This document shows positions 8,131-16,931 of a stretch of 64,000 nt of DNA, piece after piece. The stretch's first letter is position 1; every line of letters begins with the position of its first letter. The notes under the pieces are model-generated. The model did not search any database. It saw only the letters and a program-made list of their open reading frames with translations, and was not told the origin of the DNA. The position numbers were made by a program, and so were the translations under genes. This stretch comes from Thermoactinomyces intermedius. GTDB lineage: Bacteria > Bacillota > Bacilli > Thermoactinomycetales > Thermoactinomycetaceae. The stretch lies in the NCBI RefSeq assembly GCF_016055025.1, contig NZ_JAECVW010000004.1; one strand, given 5' to 3'.

Positions 8131-8154
8131 GTTACAAAATCTATATTTTGTAAC
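8131..8154. repeat. perfect palindrome GTTACAAAA-N6-TTTTGTAAC, copy 1
   Basis: A 24-base inverted repeat with nine-base arms. The same arms and spacing recur at 53839-53862. Both copies lie in gene-poor sequence and both follow a small hairpin (here CCGT/ACGG). Could be a regulator binding site or part of a short repeat element. Apart from this, the 7969-8447 gap shows nothing I can assign. Confidence 0.6.
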
Positions 8155-8447
8155 GTTGTCAGTTGATGAGGGAAAAAGCAGACACCGATTTCTCAAAAAA
8201 TGGCATTCCCCCCCTTGGATGTTATCTCATTAAGAAAAGTTAACTATAGTTTTGAGAAATAAAAAATGTTTAATGGCGCATCGAAACATTCGCATTGGAA
8301 ATTGAATAAAAAACACGGAATTATTTCTTTTATTATTAAAAACGATTTTTCTGTATTTACTGAACATTGTGCGCAGACCCGGCTGCTTCGGTCGTGAAAC
8401 ACAAAGCTGCTCCCTCCCCCCTGCGCGTAAAAAATGAATTTGAATTT

Positions 8448-8487
8448 GCCCGGCGGTTCTCTTTATGAACATTTGAACCGCCGGGTT
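8448..8487 (-). terminator. strong hairpin directly after the TauE/SafE gene
   Basis: AACCCGGCGGTTC pairs with GAACCGCCGGGC on the minus strand; the stem begins at the stop codon. The T-run is weak, so termination strength is uncertain. Confidence 0.55.
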
Positions 8488-9277
8488 ATCCGATATAGAT
8501 TGCGAGATAATCATACCAGATTTTCAAAAATGTGATGGCGATGACAAGGGTCAAGCCGACCCGCAATGTACGGGGATTTGTTTTCTTGCTGACCATCGCT
8601 CCCGCCGGCGAGGCGATCAGTCCGGAAATTGCCAGAATCATGGAAGGAAGCAGCAAGATTTGATCCGAAACCAATTTGGCCGCCACCGATCCTGCAGAAG
8701 ATACAAAGGCGATCGCAAGGGACGTGGCAATGGCCGTACGGGTGGGAATTTTAAAAACAAACAACAGGACCGGCACCAGAATAAACGAACCGGACGAACC
8801 GATGATACCGGAAAAAACCCCGACAACCAACGCAATCCCCATCACCGTCGCGGGATGAGAAACGATTGGACGAGCCGCGGTTTCCTTTGTCTCTTTTTCG
8901 GAGTGAAACATCATCCATACCGCCAAGGTAGCCAAGATGGCGTAGATGAAATGAATCCATGTTTCACTCAGCCATTTGGAACCATATCCACCGAGAAAAC
9001 TCCCGGCCAATACGGCCGTTCCCATATAAACGGCCAGCGATTGATTGAAGGATCCCCCTTTCCCGTGAACAACGAGTCCCGCCATGGACGTGAAAAACAC
9101 TTGAACCGCAACCATCCCTGTAACGTCATGAGCGGAAAATGCAGGGAATCCAAACAAAGGCGGAAGATACAACAACACCGGATATTGAACGATCGCTCCG
9201 CCGATCCCCAACATTCCGGAGAGAAAAGATCCGATGGCACCAAGCAGAAAAATCAGCACCATGAAACTGACATCCAT
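8486..9277 (-). CDS. TauE/SafE-family membrane permease
   Basis: 263 residues with about eight hydrophobic segments in two repeats. Characteristic motifs are GMLGIGGAIVQYPVLLYLP in the first half and GVFSGIIGSSGSFILVPVLL in the second, the inverted repeats of TauE/SafE exporters, which move sulfite, sulfonates or other organic anions. The start is at the ATG 9277 with a weak AGAAAG ribosome site. It stands alone, with no sulfur-metabolism gene beside it, so the substrate is open. Confidence 0.85.
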   Translation of the reverse strand: MDVSFMVLIFLLGAIGSFLSGMLGIGGAIVQYPVLLYLPPLFGFPAFSAHDVTGMVAVQVFFTSMAGLVVHGKGGSFNQSLAVYMGTAVLAGSFLGGYGSKWLSETWIHFIYAILATLAVWMMFHSEKETKETAARPIVSHPATVMGIALVVGVFSGIIGSSGSFILVPVLLFVFKIPTRTAIATSLAIAFVSSAGSVAAKLVSDQILLLPSMILAISGLIASPAGAMVSKKTNPRTLRVGLTLVIAITFLKIWYDYLAIYIG

Positions 9278-9421
9278 TGCCGTACACTTCTTTCTGTTTC
9301 ATTTTCAGGGCCTCCGAATCAATCCGGAGAATCCTGAATTCCCTTCTGTAGCATAGTGCTTTCAAACGCCTTCGTCAACAGCGTCAAAAAAGCCTCCTCC
9401 TCCCTTTTGCCGGTGAAAAAC

Positions 9422-9452
9422 AAAAAAGAACATGAAAAAATCATGTTCTTTT
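9422..9452 (-). terminator. terminator of the GAF-protein operon
   Basis: AAAAGAACATGA and TCATGTTCTTTT form a perfect stem overlapping the last codons of the upstream gene, with a T-run following on the minus strand. Confidence 0.75.
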
Positions 9453-9626
9453 CGAAGGGTTTGACTTGAACAGTTTGACGAACTTCCGCTTCACTTTTAA
9501 CCGCTCGTGGTCAAACAGTCCGTTTTTCATTTTCTCCATCAATTCTTCCCTGCTTAACAATCCTTCGCGGTACATTCGGTTCAGTTTTTTTCTTTCTTCA
9601 TACGATGGTTTGCGTCCTTGCATCAT
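9441..9626 (-). CDS. small basic protein, 61 residues
   Basis: Reads MMQGRKPSYEERKKLNRMYR, then a lysine/arginine-rich helical sequence, ending NPSKRT. Its start overlaps the stop of the GAF-protein gene (9623-9625) and GAGGTGGG lies upstream, so translation is coupled. Strongly basic with no membrane segment. Function unknown; the overlap suggests it works with or depends on the GAF protein. Confidence 0.6.
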   Translation of the reverse strand: MMQGRKPSYEERKKLNRMYREGLLSREELMEKMKNGLFDHERLKVKRKFVKLFKSNPSKRT

Positions 9627-10582
9627 GGATGATTCCCACCTCGGTGTTTAAGATCGGTGTAGACCAGTGGAAATAGCAAACTGGCAAACAATGCAGCCCG
9701 TTCAATTTCGATATCTTCATAGGCATCGACCGGCGCTCCGGTAATGGTCAGAACCCCTATCCGGGTGGGTTCCATCATTCCGGCTTTGATCGGCACACAT
9801 AATATGGTGCGGTATACCTTACGTGAATTCTTTTTTTGGTCATATTCATAATCCGGAGACTCGACATCAGGCACATAATAAATTTCCTTTGTTCTCCATG
9901 CGCGACCCGCTGCACTGCCGTGGATCGGGGGTTCATATATTTTTACGCGGTGAGAGTGTCCGCTGGAATGGGCGAAATGCACAAGTACATCATTTTTTTC
10001 AGGATGTTTGACGTGAATGATGACCCGGGGTTGTTTTTTTCGGAAATTCTTCAGTGTGTTCACCAGATAGTCCAGCAAATTCATGAAGATTTCATCGCGG
10101 TTTTGCTGGAAGCGGTTTTGATCGGCGATGGCTGCGGCCACTTCCTCAATGGTATACATAATTTGAGACATGGTGTAGGTTTCATCATTGTATTTGCTGT
10201 CCAATTCTTCATATAAACTTTTTAAAATCTCAATCTCATCTTCCGCTTTGGCCAATTGGTTTTTCTGCTGATCAATCTGCTGGTCTTTTTCTTTTAGCAA
10301 ATCCATCAATTCTTGCCGGTCCTGTTCCAGAAGCAGCACTTTCTTTTCCAGCTCTTCTTTCTCGTTTCGGCAAGTGTCCAGTTGGATCATGGCCATTTGG
10401 CTGCTTTGATCCCCTTCGTCCAAACTGCGGCCCAACCAATCATTTTTCCCGGTGGCATAACGATAAATATGGATCACCAAGGTGGCTGTCAGACCGACAG
10501 CAATAATAATCACTAAAAAGTCAAAAAACCATCCTGAATTTTTATTTAACATCTCCAATAACTCGATAAGATCTTCCGTCAT
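9623..10582 (-). CDS. membrane-anchored coiled-coil GAF-domain protein
   Basis: 319 residues from the ATG at 10582, which has GGGAGCGG upstream; a longer reading from 10621 lacks one. One transmembrane helix near residues 20-40 (WFFDFLVIIIAVGLTATLVI) is followed by a long coiled coil rich in E, K and Q, then a GAF-type sensor domain from about residue 170 containing VRVIIHVKHPE-like strands, GSAAGRAWRTKEIYYVPDV and TILCVPIKAG. GAF domains bind small ligands or chromophores or mediate dimer signalling. No output domain is present, so it may act through a partner. Confidence 0.75.
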   Translation of the reverse strand: MTEDLIELLEMLNKNSGWFFDFLVIIIAVGLTATLVIHIYRYATGKNDWLGRSLDEGDQSSQMAMIQLDTCRNEKEELEKKVLLLEQDRQELMDLLKEKDQQIDQQKNQLAKAEDEIEILKSLYEELDSKYNDETYTMSQIMYTIEEVAAAIADQNRFQQNRDEIFMNLLDYLVNTLKNFRKKQPRVIIHVKHPEKNDVLVHFAHSSGHSHRVKIYEPPIHGSAAGRAWRTKEIYYVPDVESPDYEYDQKKNSRKVYRTILCVPIKAGMMEPTRIGVLTITGAPVDAYEDIEIERAALFASLLFPLVYTDLKHRGGNHP

Positions 10583-10819
10583 TGTTCCGCTCCCTGTTTT
10601 ATAAAAATCAGTCTTTTGCAATGTCTGGATGGATTGTTTGAGTTTTTAGATCCCGAATGATATGAAGTTTCTGTTATTGATTCCATTATACAACAAAACG
10701 ACAATCAGATATTAATATTTTAAAACAAGGAAAAAAGTTATATTTTTATGAATAAATAGAAATGCCCCCGGGATTGCATTAGAATATTCTTGACGTCAAA
10801 TGATCAGGAGGATGACTGC

Positions 10820-11662
10820 ATGAGCGGACAATCACCGTTTCAAACGTTGACCGGTTCATTGGATGCCTGGAAGAAAAAGGCTTCGGGGGGTTGGGGGATC
10901 TGGATGGAAGATCTTCATACCGGAGAAAAATGGATTTGGAATGAAAAGCAACCTTTTGTGGCGGCCAGCATGATCAAAGTGCCGGTGATGGTGGCAGTTT
11001 ACCGGGCTCATGCGCAAGGAAAACTCTGCTTGAGCGACCGGATCAGGTTAAGGCGTGAAGATAAAGTCGGCGGCTCAGGGGTTTTGCAGCATCTTTCGTA
11101 CGGAACGGAGTTTTCCATTCAGGATTTGGTCACCTTGATGATTATCCAAAGCGACAATACAGCAACCAACCTTTTGATTGACCGGTTGGGAAAAGATTAT
11201 GTCCAAGAAACGATCCTTGACCTGGAAATGAACGATACGGTTTTCATCAACCGCCTCCATATCGTTCCGGCCGGCTCAAACAAAAGCAATCAAATCACCG
11301 CCAAAGACATGGCCCGTTGTTTCCGGCTGCTGGCAACCGGTCAAGCCGTTTCCCGTGATGCCAGCCAAAAGATGATCGAAATATTAAAAAAACAACAATG
11401 GCGGAATTGCCTGCCTGGATGGTTCCCTCCCTCCGAATCCGAAATCATCGGCAGTCTGCCACGATGGGAAATGGCGCACAAAACCGGGTGGGTCAGCCAG
11501 ACGCTTCACGACGGGGGAATTTTATACATCGGTTCCCATTCCTTGATCCTGGTGGTATTAAGCAGCGGACTGGATCATCTTCAAGCGCAACGGGAAATCA
11601 ACCAAATCGGCAAATGGGTTTACGATGCCTTCGCCCCTCCCGATGAAAAAACACGAACCTGA
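10820..11662 (+). CDS. serine hydrolase of the class A beta-lactamase fold, no signal peptide
   Basis: 280 residues from ATG 10820, eight bases after AGGAGG. The three active-site motifs are present: S50-M-I-K53, S111-D112-N113 and K221-T222-G223. There is no N-terminal export signal, and the omega-loop ExxLN that supplies the deacylating glutamate of true class A enzymes is not apparent (the region reads SNKSNQIT). This suggests a cytoplasmic serine hydrolase or peptidase rather than a resistance enzyme. Single gene; substrate unknown. Confidence 0.8.
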   Translation: MSGQSPFQTLTGSLDAWKKKASGGWGIWMEDLHTGEKWIWNEKQPFVAASMIKVPVMVAVYRAHAQGKLCLSDRIRLRREDKVGGSGVLQHLSYGTEFSIQDLVTLMIIQSDNTATNLLIDRLGKDYVQETILDLEMNDTVFINRLHIVPAGSNKSNQITAKDMARCFRLLATGQAVSRDASQKMIEILKKQQWRNCLPGWFPPSESEIIGSLPRWEMAHKTGWVSQTLHDGGILYIGSHSLILVVLSSGLDHLQAQREINQIGKWVYDAFAPPDEKTRT

Positions 11663-11755
11663 TGATTTTATCAACCGTTTTATTCCATTTATGGTACCAT
11701 ACGAATGGAACGGAATATCCAACCGTCAACAAAACATATAGAAAGGTTGATTCAA

Positions 11756-12370
11756 ATGTTCGGAAAAGTGGCTTCGGATGTGCTCGGATTGAGTGATATC
11801 GGATCCGTGATCAAACCGGAAGATTATGACAAAGTCGATTCGGACGATTTTGTGATGCACGAAGATGATGAGAAAATTTACTTTTTAATCAAATCCAAAA
11901 CCGATGAGTATTGTTTCACGAACAAAGCGTTGATTCATCTGGACGGAACCAGCGCAACAAGCAAAAAACGTTCTCTTTACCGCTATGATTACAGTACACA
12001 CAAAATTTCGGAAGTGATGCTCGAAACAGCCGGAACCGTCGATTTGGACATCGAACTCAAATTTAAAATCGGATCCAGAGTGTTGTCCATTGATGTCCAT
12101 AAAAAACATTTGGATGAGTTGAAAGACTTATACAAAGCGTTGTTGAAAATCGCTGAAATCTCCCGTGATAACGAAATTATCCTGGAATACGCCAACCGGA
12201 GTCTCAATCTGGCTTCGTCCACTTTAAGCCAGCTACGGACCACCGAACACAATCCGGTCGAGCAATTCAAAGAGTTAAATCAGGCGGCATTCTCCTGGCT
12301 TGTTGAAGCGAGAAATCAGTATCATGTCAAAGATTACGGGTTTGTGTTTGAGCGTTATATCAACCGCTGA
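11756..12370 (+). CDS. YvbH-like protein with bacterial PH domain
   Basis: 204 residues from ATG 11756 (AAAGG upstream). The opening FGKVASDVLGLSDIGSVI and the following LIKSKTDEYCFTNKALIHLD resemble Bacillus YvbH, with a bacterial pleckstrin-homology-like domain in the first 120 residues and a helical C-terminal part. Function in bacteria is not established. Followed by a strong terminator, so a single-gene unit. Confidence 0.75.
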   Translation: MFGKVASDVLGLSDIGSVIKPEDYDKVDSDDFVMHEDDEKIYFLIKSKTDEYCFTNKALIHLDGTSATSKKRSLYRYDYSTHKISEVMLETAGTVDLDIELKFKIGSRVLSIDVHKKHLDELKDLYKALLKIAEISRDNEIILEYANRSLNLASSTLSQLRTTEHNPVEQFKELNQAAFSWLVEARNQYHVKDYGFVFERYINR

Positions 12371-12383
12371 TGAACAGGCATAT

Positions 12384-12424
12384 CAAAAAAAGTCCTCTTG
12401 ACCGATCCAAAGAGGACTTTTTTT
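12384..12424 (+). terminator. terminator after the YvbH-like gene
   Basis: AAAGTCCTCTT and AAGAGGACTTTTTTT with a ten-base loop; symmetric enough to serve both strands. Confidence 0.85.
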
Positions 12425-12470
12425 GCGAGCACACCGCAAAAAAGCAAAAAATCACCGTTGTAAGAAGCAC

Positions 12471-13466
12471 TCACGTTTGCTGAACATCGATCACGATCCG
12501 CCCTTTGACGTCGCCGCTTAAAATCTTTTCGCTTAAAGCCGGAACATCGCGAAGGCCGTGAACTTCGGTGAGTTGGTCCAAAAGTTCTGCCGGCAAAAGT
12601 TCCGACAGACGGTTCCACGCTTGGGTTCTTTCATCCGCCGGGCAGGTGTTGGAGTCGATGCCGACCAATTTGATCCCGCGTAAAATAAATGGATAAACCG
12701 TGGTGTGAAGTGAATGGTTTCCGGCTAAGCCGCAAGCGGCCACAGTTCCGTAATAGCTCATTTCACTCAACACATGAGCCAACGTGTCACCGCCCACCAC
12801 GTCCACCGCGCCTCCCCACCGTTGGGATTCAAGCGGACGGGGCGCTTCGGAAAGTTCTTTCCTGTCAATGATTTCGCTTGCGCCCAGGGATTTTAAAAAT
12901 TCATGGTTGTCCGGGCTTCCGGTGGATGCGGCAACCGTATATCCCAGACGGGACAAAATGGCTACGGCCAAGCTTCCGACCCCTCCGGATGCACCGGTGA
13001 CCAAAATTGGTTTTTTCCGGTTGATTCCATGCCGCTCTAAAGCCGACACGGCCAACATGGCCGTAAGCCCTGCGGTCCCCAGACTCATGGCATGTTTCAA
13101 TTGAAGGCCGGACGGGAGCGGAACCAGCCATTCGGGTTTCGCGGTTGCGTATTCGGCATATCCTCCCCAGTGTGTTTCTCCGGTTCCCCATCCGGTTAAA
13201 ATCACCTTATCGCCGGGTTGAAATGCACTGTTTTTGGATTCGACCACCGTGCCGGCCAAATCAATGCCGGGAACCATGGGGAATTGGCGGACGATTTTCC
13301 CGCGATTTAAAACGGCCATGCCGTCTTTGTAATTCAAGCTGGAATACTGAACGCGAATCAGAACATCTTCTTCCGGCAAGTCTTTGATCTTCAGCATTTG
13401 AAAAGAATGGGAATATTGATCTTGCTTCCGGTCCACAACCAATGCGGTAAATTCACGATCTTGCAC
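12471..13466 (-). CDS. MDR oxidoreductase, YhdH/AcuI type (acrylyl-CoA reductase family)
   Basis: 331 residues from GTG 13466, set by GAAGGAGGT just upstream. Medium-chain dehydrogenase fold with GroES-like N-terminal domain (SSLNYKDGMAV) and Rossmann domain (VTGASGGVGSLAVAIL). The family signature segments FPMVPGIDLAGTV and GWGTGETHWGGYAEYA are those of YhdH/AcuI, NADPH-dependent reductases of acrylyl-CoA; no zinc ligands are present. Likely role is reduction of a reactive enoyl-CoA or quinone-like compound in the cytoplasm. Confidence 0.88.
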   Translation of the reverse strand: MQDREFTALVVDRKQDQYSHSFQMLKIKDLPEEDVLIRVQYSSLNYKDGMAVLNRGKIVRQFPMVPGIDLAGTVVESKNSAFQPGDKVILTGWGTGETHWGGYAEYATAKPEWLVPLPSGLQLKHAMSLGTAGLTAMLAVSALERHGINRKKPILVTGASGGVGSLAVAILSRLGYTVAASTGSPDNHEFLKSLGASEIIDRKELSEAPRPLESQRWGGAVDVVGGDTLAHVLSEMSYYGTVAACGLAGNHSLHTTVYPFILRGIKLVGIDSNTCPADERTQAWNRLSELLPAELLDQLTEVHGLRDVPALSEKILSGDVKGRIVIDVQQT

Positions 13467-13565
13467 AGCGACAACCTCCTTCAAGCAAATACTTCTCTAT
13501 TTTCTGCATAATTCCTTTCCGATACAATAAGAAGTACCCGATGTAATGGGAAAGGAGAAATCAGA

Positions 13566-14336
13566 ATGATCCCTCAATACCTTGCGCGGATCGGTGTCCA
13601 GCCTCCGGTTCCGGTCCATCTGTCCGGTCTCACCGGGTTAATGCAAAAACACCAACAACACATTCACTTTGAAAACCTGGATATTCTCTCCGGACGGTCC
13701 ATTCAATTGGATCCAAAATCCCTCTTTCAAAAGATCATCGTGAAAAAACGCGGAGGCGTTTGCTTTGAATTAAACGGCTTGTTTCATTGGCTCTTAAATG
13801 AATTGGGGTTTGACGTGCAAATGGTTGCAGGAACGGTATATGAATCATCCCGTGGAGAATGGGGATTGGAAGGAACCCATCTGACCAATCTTGTTTGTCT
13901 GAACCGGGAAAAATATCTGGTTGATGTGGGTTTTGGCGGAAACGCCCCGCGCCGGCCGGTTCCATTATCCGGAGAAGTTGTGCAAGATATTGCCGGACGA
14001 TACCGGATCCGCTCCAACCCGGACCACTACGTTCTGGAGAAAAAAGAGCCCGGGACTGAAAGTTGGCAGGTCTTATACCGGTTTGCAGGGGATGCAAAAA
14101 CATTTCAGGATTTTCATGAAGCTTGCCGTTTGATCGAAACTTCTCCCCGCTCTCCTTTTAACCGTTCCATTTATATTTCCAAAATGACGCCGGACGGCAG
14201 AGTCTCGTTGATCGGCCGAAAGCTGGTTCAAGTGACCCCGTCCGGAAAAGAAAAGAGAGAAGTGAGCGAAAACGAACTGCCCGCTTTGATCCGGGAAATA
14301 TTCCAAATCAGGTGGGAATCACCGGAGGCTCAGTGA
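13566..14336 (+). CDS. arylamine N-acetyltransferase
   Basis: 256 residues, ATG behind AAAGGAGAAA. The catalytic triad is Cys66 (RGGVCFELN), His105 (GTHLTNLV) and Asp120 (LVDVGFGG), all in standard context, and the length is that of bacterial NAT enzymes. It transfers acetyl from acetyl-CoA to arylamines and hydrazines in the cytoplasm. Its last 29 bases overlap the 3' end of the convergent LD-carboxypeptidase gene. Confidence 0.93.
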   Translation: MIPQYLARIGVQPPVPVHLSGLTGLMQKHQQHIHFENLDILSGRSIQLDPKSLFQKIIVKKRGGVCFELNGLFHWLLNELGFDVQMVAGTVYESSRGEWGLEGTHLTNLVCLNREKYLVDVGFGGNAPRRPVPLSGEVVQDIAGRYRIRSNPDHYVLEKKEPGTESWQVLYRFAGDAKTFQDFHEACRLIETSPRSPFNRSIYISKMTPDGRVSLIGRKLVQVTPSGKEKREVSENELPALIREIFQIRWESPEAQ

Positions 14337-15252
14337 TTTGAACCCTTCCCCGCGCGGAATCCATCCTCACTTTTCCGCCGATCGGCAACGTGAAATTAGG
14401 CCGGCAATGTCCGGCGGAAAAGCCGTAAAAGCAAGGAATTCCGAGCGGGGTGAAAAATGTTTCAATCATTTCCCGAAAAGGGATGGAAGGCTTGTCGCGA
14501 CCGGGTTCGGCGAGCCGGAAATCAGAGAGAATCACTCCCCGCACATGTTCAAACTTACCGGCCAGCCGCAACTGATTCAGCATGCCGTCGATGGCATACA
14601 CTTCTTCATTCACATCTTCCAGAAGCAAAATTTTGTCCCGGGTGTCCACTTCATAAGGGGTTCCCACGGCCGAACGCAACAAACTCAGATTGCCGCCGGT
14701 CAGTTCCCCTTCCGCCACGCCGGGAACAATGGAAAAGAAGTGTTCATTCGGGGGGTAACCCTCCACATCCCGGCCGGATAAGACGGAAAACAATACGTTC
14801 CAACTTTCTTCATTGTACCGTTCGCCGGACAATTCCGCACCCATCGGGCCGTGAAAAGTGACCAGGCCGCAGATTTGCCGGATGGCAATGTGAAGCGCCG
14901 TGATATCGCTGTACCCGACAAAAATTTTCGGATGGCGGCGAATCACTTCATAATCAATCCGGTCGATGATGCGCAAACTTCCATATCCGCCTCTCAAACA
15001 AAAAACGGCTTTCACTTCCGGATCGAGAAACATTGATTCCAAATCCTCTGTCCGGTATGAATCTTTCCCGGCCAGGTATCCATAGGCCTTGCCGGCCGAT
15101 CTCCCGGTTTTCACCGCATAACCAAAGCCGGACAACATGCGGATGCAATTTTCCAACTCTTTTTCACGGACCGGACCGGCCGGTGCAATCAGGCCGATGG
15201 TATCTCCGGGCCGCAAAGCTTCAGGTTTTATCACCGAATCCAAATCCCACAC
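14308..15252 (-). CDS. LD-carboxypeptidase / MccF-like peptidase (S66 family)
   Basis: About 310 residues. Motifs of the S66 family are RPGDTIGLIAPAGP at the N-terminus, CLRGGYGSLRI, the nucleophile serine in VGYSDITALH, the glutamate in LLLEDVNEEVY and histidine in GFSAGHCRPN. These enzymes cleave LD bonds in muropeptides during wall recycling, or inactivate microcin C-like compounds. The start is uncertain: GTG 15252 or the downstream TTG both lie near AAGAGGTG. The gene overlaps the NAT gene tail to tail and is followed upstream by a small membrane protein gene. Confidence 0.88.
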   Translation of the reverse strand: MWDLDSVIKPEALRPGDTIGLIAPAGPVREKELENCIRMLSGFGYAVKTGRSAGKAYGYLAGKDSYRTEDLESMFLDPEVKAVFCLRGGYGSLRIIDRIDYEVIRRHPKIFVGYSDITALHIAIRQICGLVTFHGPMGAELSGERYNEESWNVLFSVLSGRDVEGYPPNEHFFSIVPGVAEGELTGGNLSLLRSAVGTPYEVDTRDKILLLEDVNEEVYAIDGMLNQLRLAGKFEHVRGVILSDFRLAEPGRDKPSIPFREMIETFFTPLGIPCFYGFSAGHCRPNFTLPIGGKVRMDSARGRVQITEPPVIPT

Positions 15253-15261
15253 CTCTTGTCG

Positions 15262-15474
15262 TCAGGATAAAAAAGGGAACACAAAGGCACCCCAGACCAA
15301 AACGGCTGCGGCATAAATCGCAAGCAGCAGCCAAACAATTTTTTTGCGGCGTTTGACATAACCTTGGTTTTGTTCCGGACTTTGGTTGACCCCTAACCGG
15401 ATCGTGATGATCAATGAGAACAAAACGCAAAGTCCGACAAAAATCCAGAGCCAAATATTTTGCGACATCGACAT
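15262..15474 (-). CDS. small two-helix membrane protein, 70 residues
   Basis: ATG 15474 behind AAAAGGGGTT. Two transmembrane helices (WLWIFVGLCVLFSLIITI and IVWLLLAIYAAAVLVWGAF) enclose a loop QGYVKRRKK. It ends ten bases before the LD-carboxypeptidase gene and is probably co-transcribed with it. No family recognised. Confidence 0.7.
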   Translation of the reverse strand: MSMSQNIWLWIFVGLCVLFSLIITIRLGVNQSPEQNQGYVKRRKKIVWLLLAIYAAAVLVWGAFVFPFLS

Positions 15475-15545
15475 AACCCCTTTTCCAAAGCATTATCTAT
15501 CCCCCCCTATCATATCATGGCTTTTGTGCTTTGCAATCTCAGGTA

Positions 15546-15584
15546 AAAAGAAAACACCTTGAGTCCGTCTCAAGGTGTTTTCTG
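15546..15584 (-). terminator. terminator after the P450 gene
   Basis: GAAAACACCTTGAG and CTCAAGGTGTTTTC form a 14-base perfect stem with a five-base loop; works in either direction. Confidence 0.8.
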
Positions 15585-15614
15585 TCAGGAGATGAGTTTA
15601 ACAGAACAGGTTTG

Positions 15615-16835
15615 TCATGCTTTTTCCAATCGAATCGGCAAGCTTTTCAACGACTGCCCCACACCGGAAGCGATCAAATGATCCGTCAAATTAAAGTTTT
15701 CCACCGGGTGGATGTCGGCAAAGCTTTTGACAAAGGTGGTCAGTGCAATTCTGGCTTCCATGCGGGCCAGCGGAGCCCCGAGGCAGAAATGCGGTCCGGC
15801 TCCGAACGTGAGGTGTTGCTTGTTGTTGGGACGATGGATGTCAAAGGTTTCCGCATTGGCAAATTGGGATTCATCCCGGTTTGCGGATCCGGCCCATGCG
15901 ATAATCATTTGCCCTTTCTTCATCAAAGGACCGAAGACATTGGTGTCTTTCACGATCCGTCGGTCATTGGAAGCCGGGAAGCGAAAACGCAACACTTCTT
16001 CAATCAGATCGGGAACCAGCGAGATGTCCTCGCGCAACTCTTGATAAACCCCCGGTTGATCAAACAACATGCAATAAAATATATTAGCAATGAGCATGGT
16101 TGTGGTTTCATTTCCGGCGCCAAGCAACCCTCTGCTGGAATCAACGACTTCTTCGTCGTTTAACCGTTCCCCGTGAAGTTCAGCCCGGGTCAGGTCGGAA
16201 ATGATGTCATCAGCGGGGTTTTTGCGTTTTTCTTGCACAATGGGATATAAGTATTCACGGAATTCTTTCAAAGCTTGTTGTTTTTTCTTGGCAATATCGT
16301 CATAGTGTTCTTTTTCATAGGGACGGAACAAAATATCGGACCAATGTTTGATCAAACGCCAGTCTTTGTTGGGAACCCCCAGCAGGTCGGCAATGACGGT
16401 GACGGGTAACGGAACGGCCAATTTTTCCACGATATCCACTGTTTCGTATTTTTCCATTTCGGCAATCAAGTCATTGACAATGGCTTGGATCCGCGGTTCC
16501 CATGATTCCAGACTGCGGGGGGTAAAAGCTTTGGCCAACAGCGCACGTCTTTTGCGATGTTCCGGCGGGTCACAAAAATTGACATTGGCCCGATTGTCCG
16601 TTCTGGGAGTGGGGATCAAACTTCTGGTTTTTACGTTGGAGAAAAGTTCATGATCGGACAGGACCCGTTTGGCATGATCATACAAAAACACATTCCATAC
16701 GTCTTGTTCTTCATCGTAATATACCGGATGGTTTTCTCTCATTTCTTTGTACCATGCATAAGGCTCCCACTGCTCTTCTTTGGTTTTGAGTTTGGAAATT
16801 TCAGGAACGATGATGGTGTTGTTGGTATCACTCAA
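15615..16835 (-). CDS. cytochrome P450
   Basis: 406 residues, soluble bacterial length. Heme motif FGAGPHFCLGAPLAR with Cys351, ExxR at 280-283 (EVLR), and I-helix oxygen-activation site GAGNETT (239-245). No membrane anchor. It is a class I-type bacterial P450 similar in layout to CYP109/CYP107 enzymes and would need separate redox partners. Start is TTG 16835 behind AGGGAGGG. A PadR regulator gene lies divergently 96 bases away with a palindrome between, so expression is likely repressed by that protein. Confidence 0.92.
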   Translation of the reverse strand: MSDTNNTIIVPEISKLKTKEEQWEPYAWYKEMRENHPVYYDEEQDVWNVFLYDHAKRVLSDHELFSNVKTRSLIPTPRTDNRANVNFCDPPEHRKRRALLAKAFTPRSLESWEPRIQAIVNDLIAEMEKYETVDIVEKLAVPLPVTVIADLLGVPNKDWRLIKHWSDILFRPYEKEHYDDIAKKKQQALKEFREYLYPIVQEKRKNPADDIISDLTRAELHGERLNDEEVVDSSRGLLGAGNETTTMLIANIFYCMLFDQPGVYQELREDISLVPDLIEEVLRFRFPASNDRRIVKDTNVFGPLMKKGQMIIAWAGSANRDESQFANAETFDIHRPNNKQHLTFGAGPHFCLGAPLARMEARIALTTFVKSFADIHPVENFNLTDHLIASGVGQSLKSLPIRLEKA

Positions 16836-16862
16836 TGAAAATCCCTCCCTATGTTAGAATAA

Positions 16863-16888
16863 CATATGATAAATTAACTTATAATATG
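16863..16888. promoter_or_regulatory. operator-like inverted repeat between P450 and PadR genes
   Basis: CATATGATAA, six bases, TTATAATATG: nine of ten positions pair. It lies within the shared P450/PadR promoter interval and is the best candidate for the PadR binding site. Confidence 0.55.
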
Positions 16889-16931
16889 ACGCCGGAGCAA
16901 TTCGCAAAAATTTCAAATCAAGGTGATGTCC

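Noticed and set aside
8230..8514. 95-codon minus-strand frame after the TauE/SafE gene
   Set aside because: It lies over the strong terminator hairpin and runs antisense to nothing conserved; no ribosome site and no protein-like pattern.
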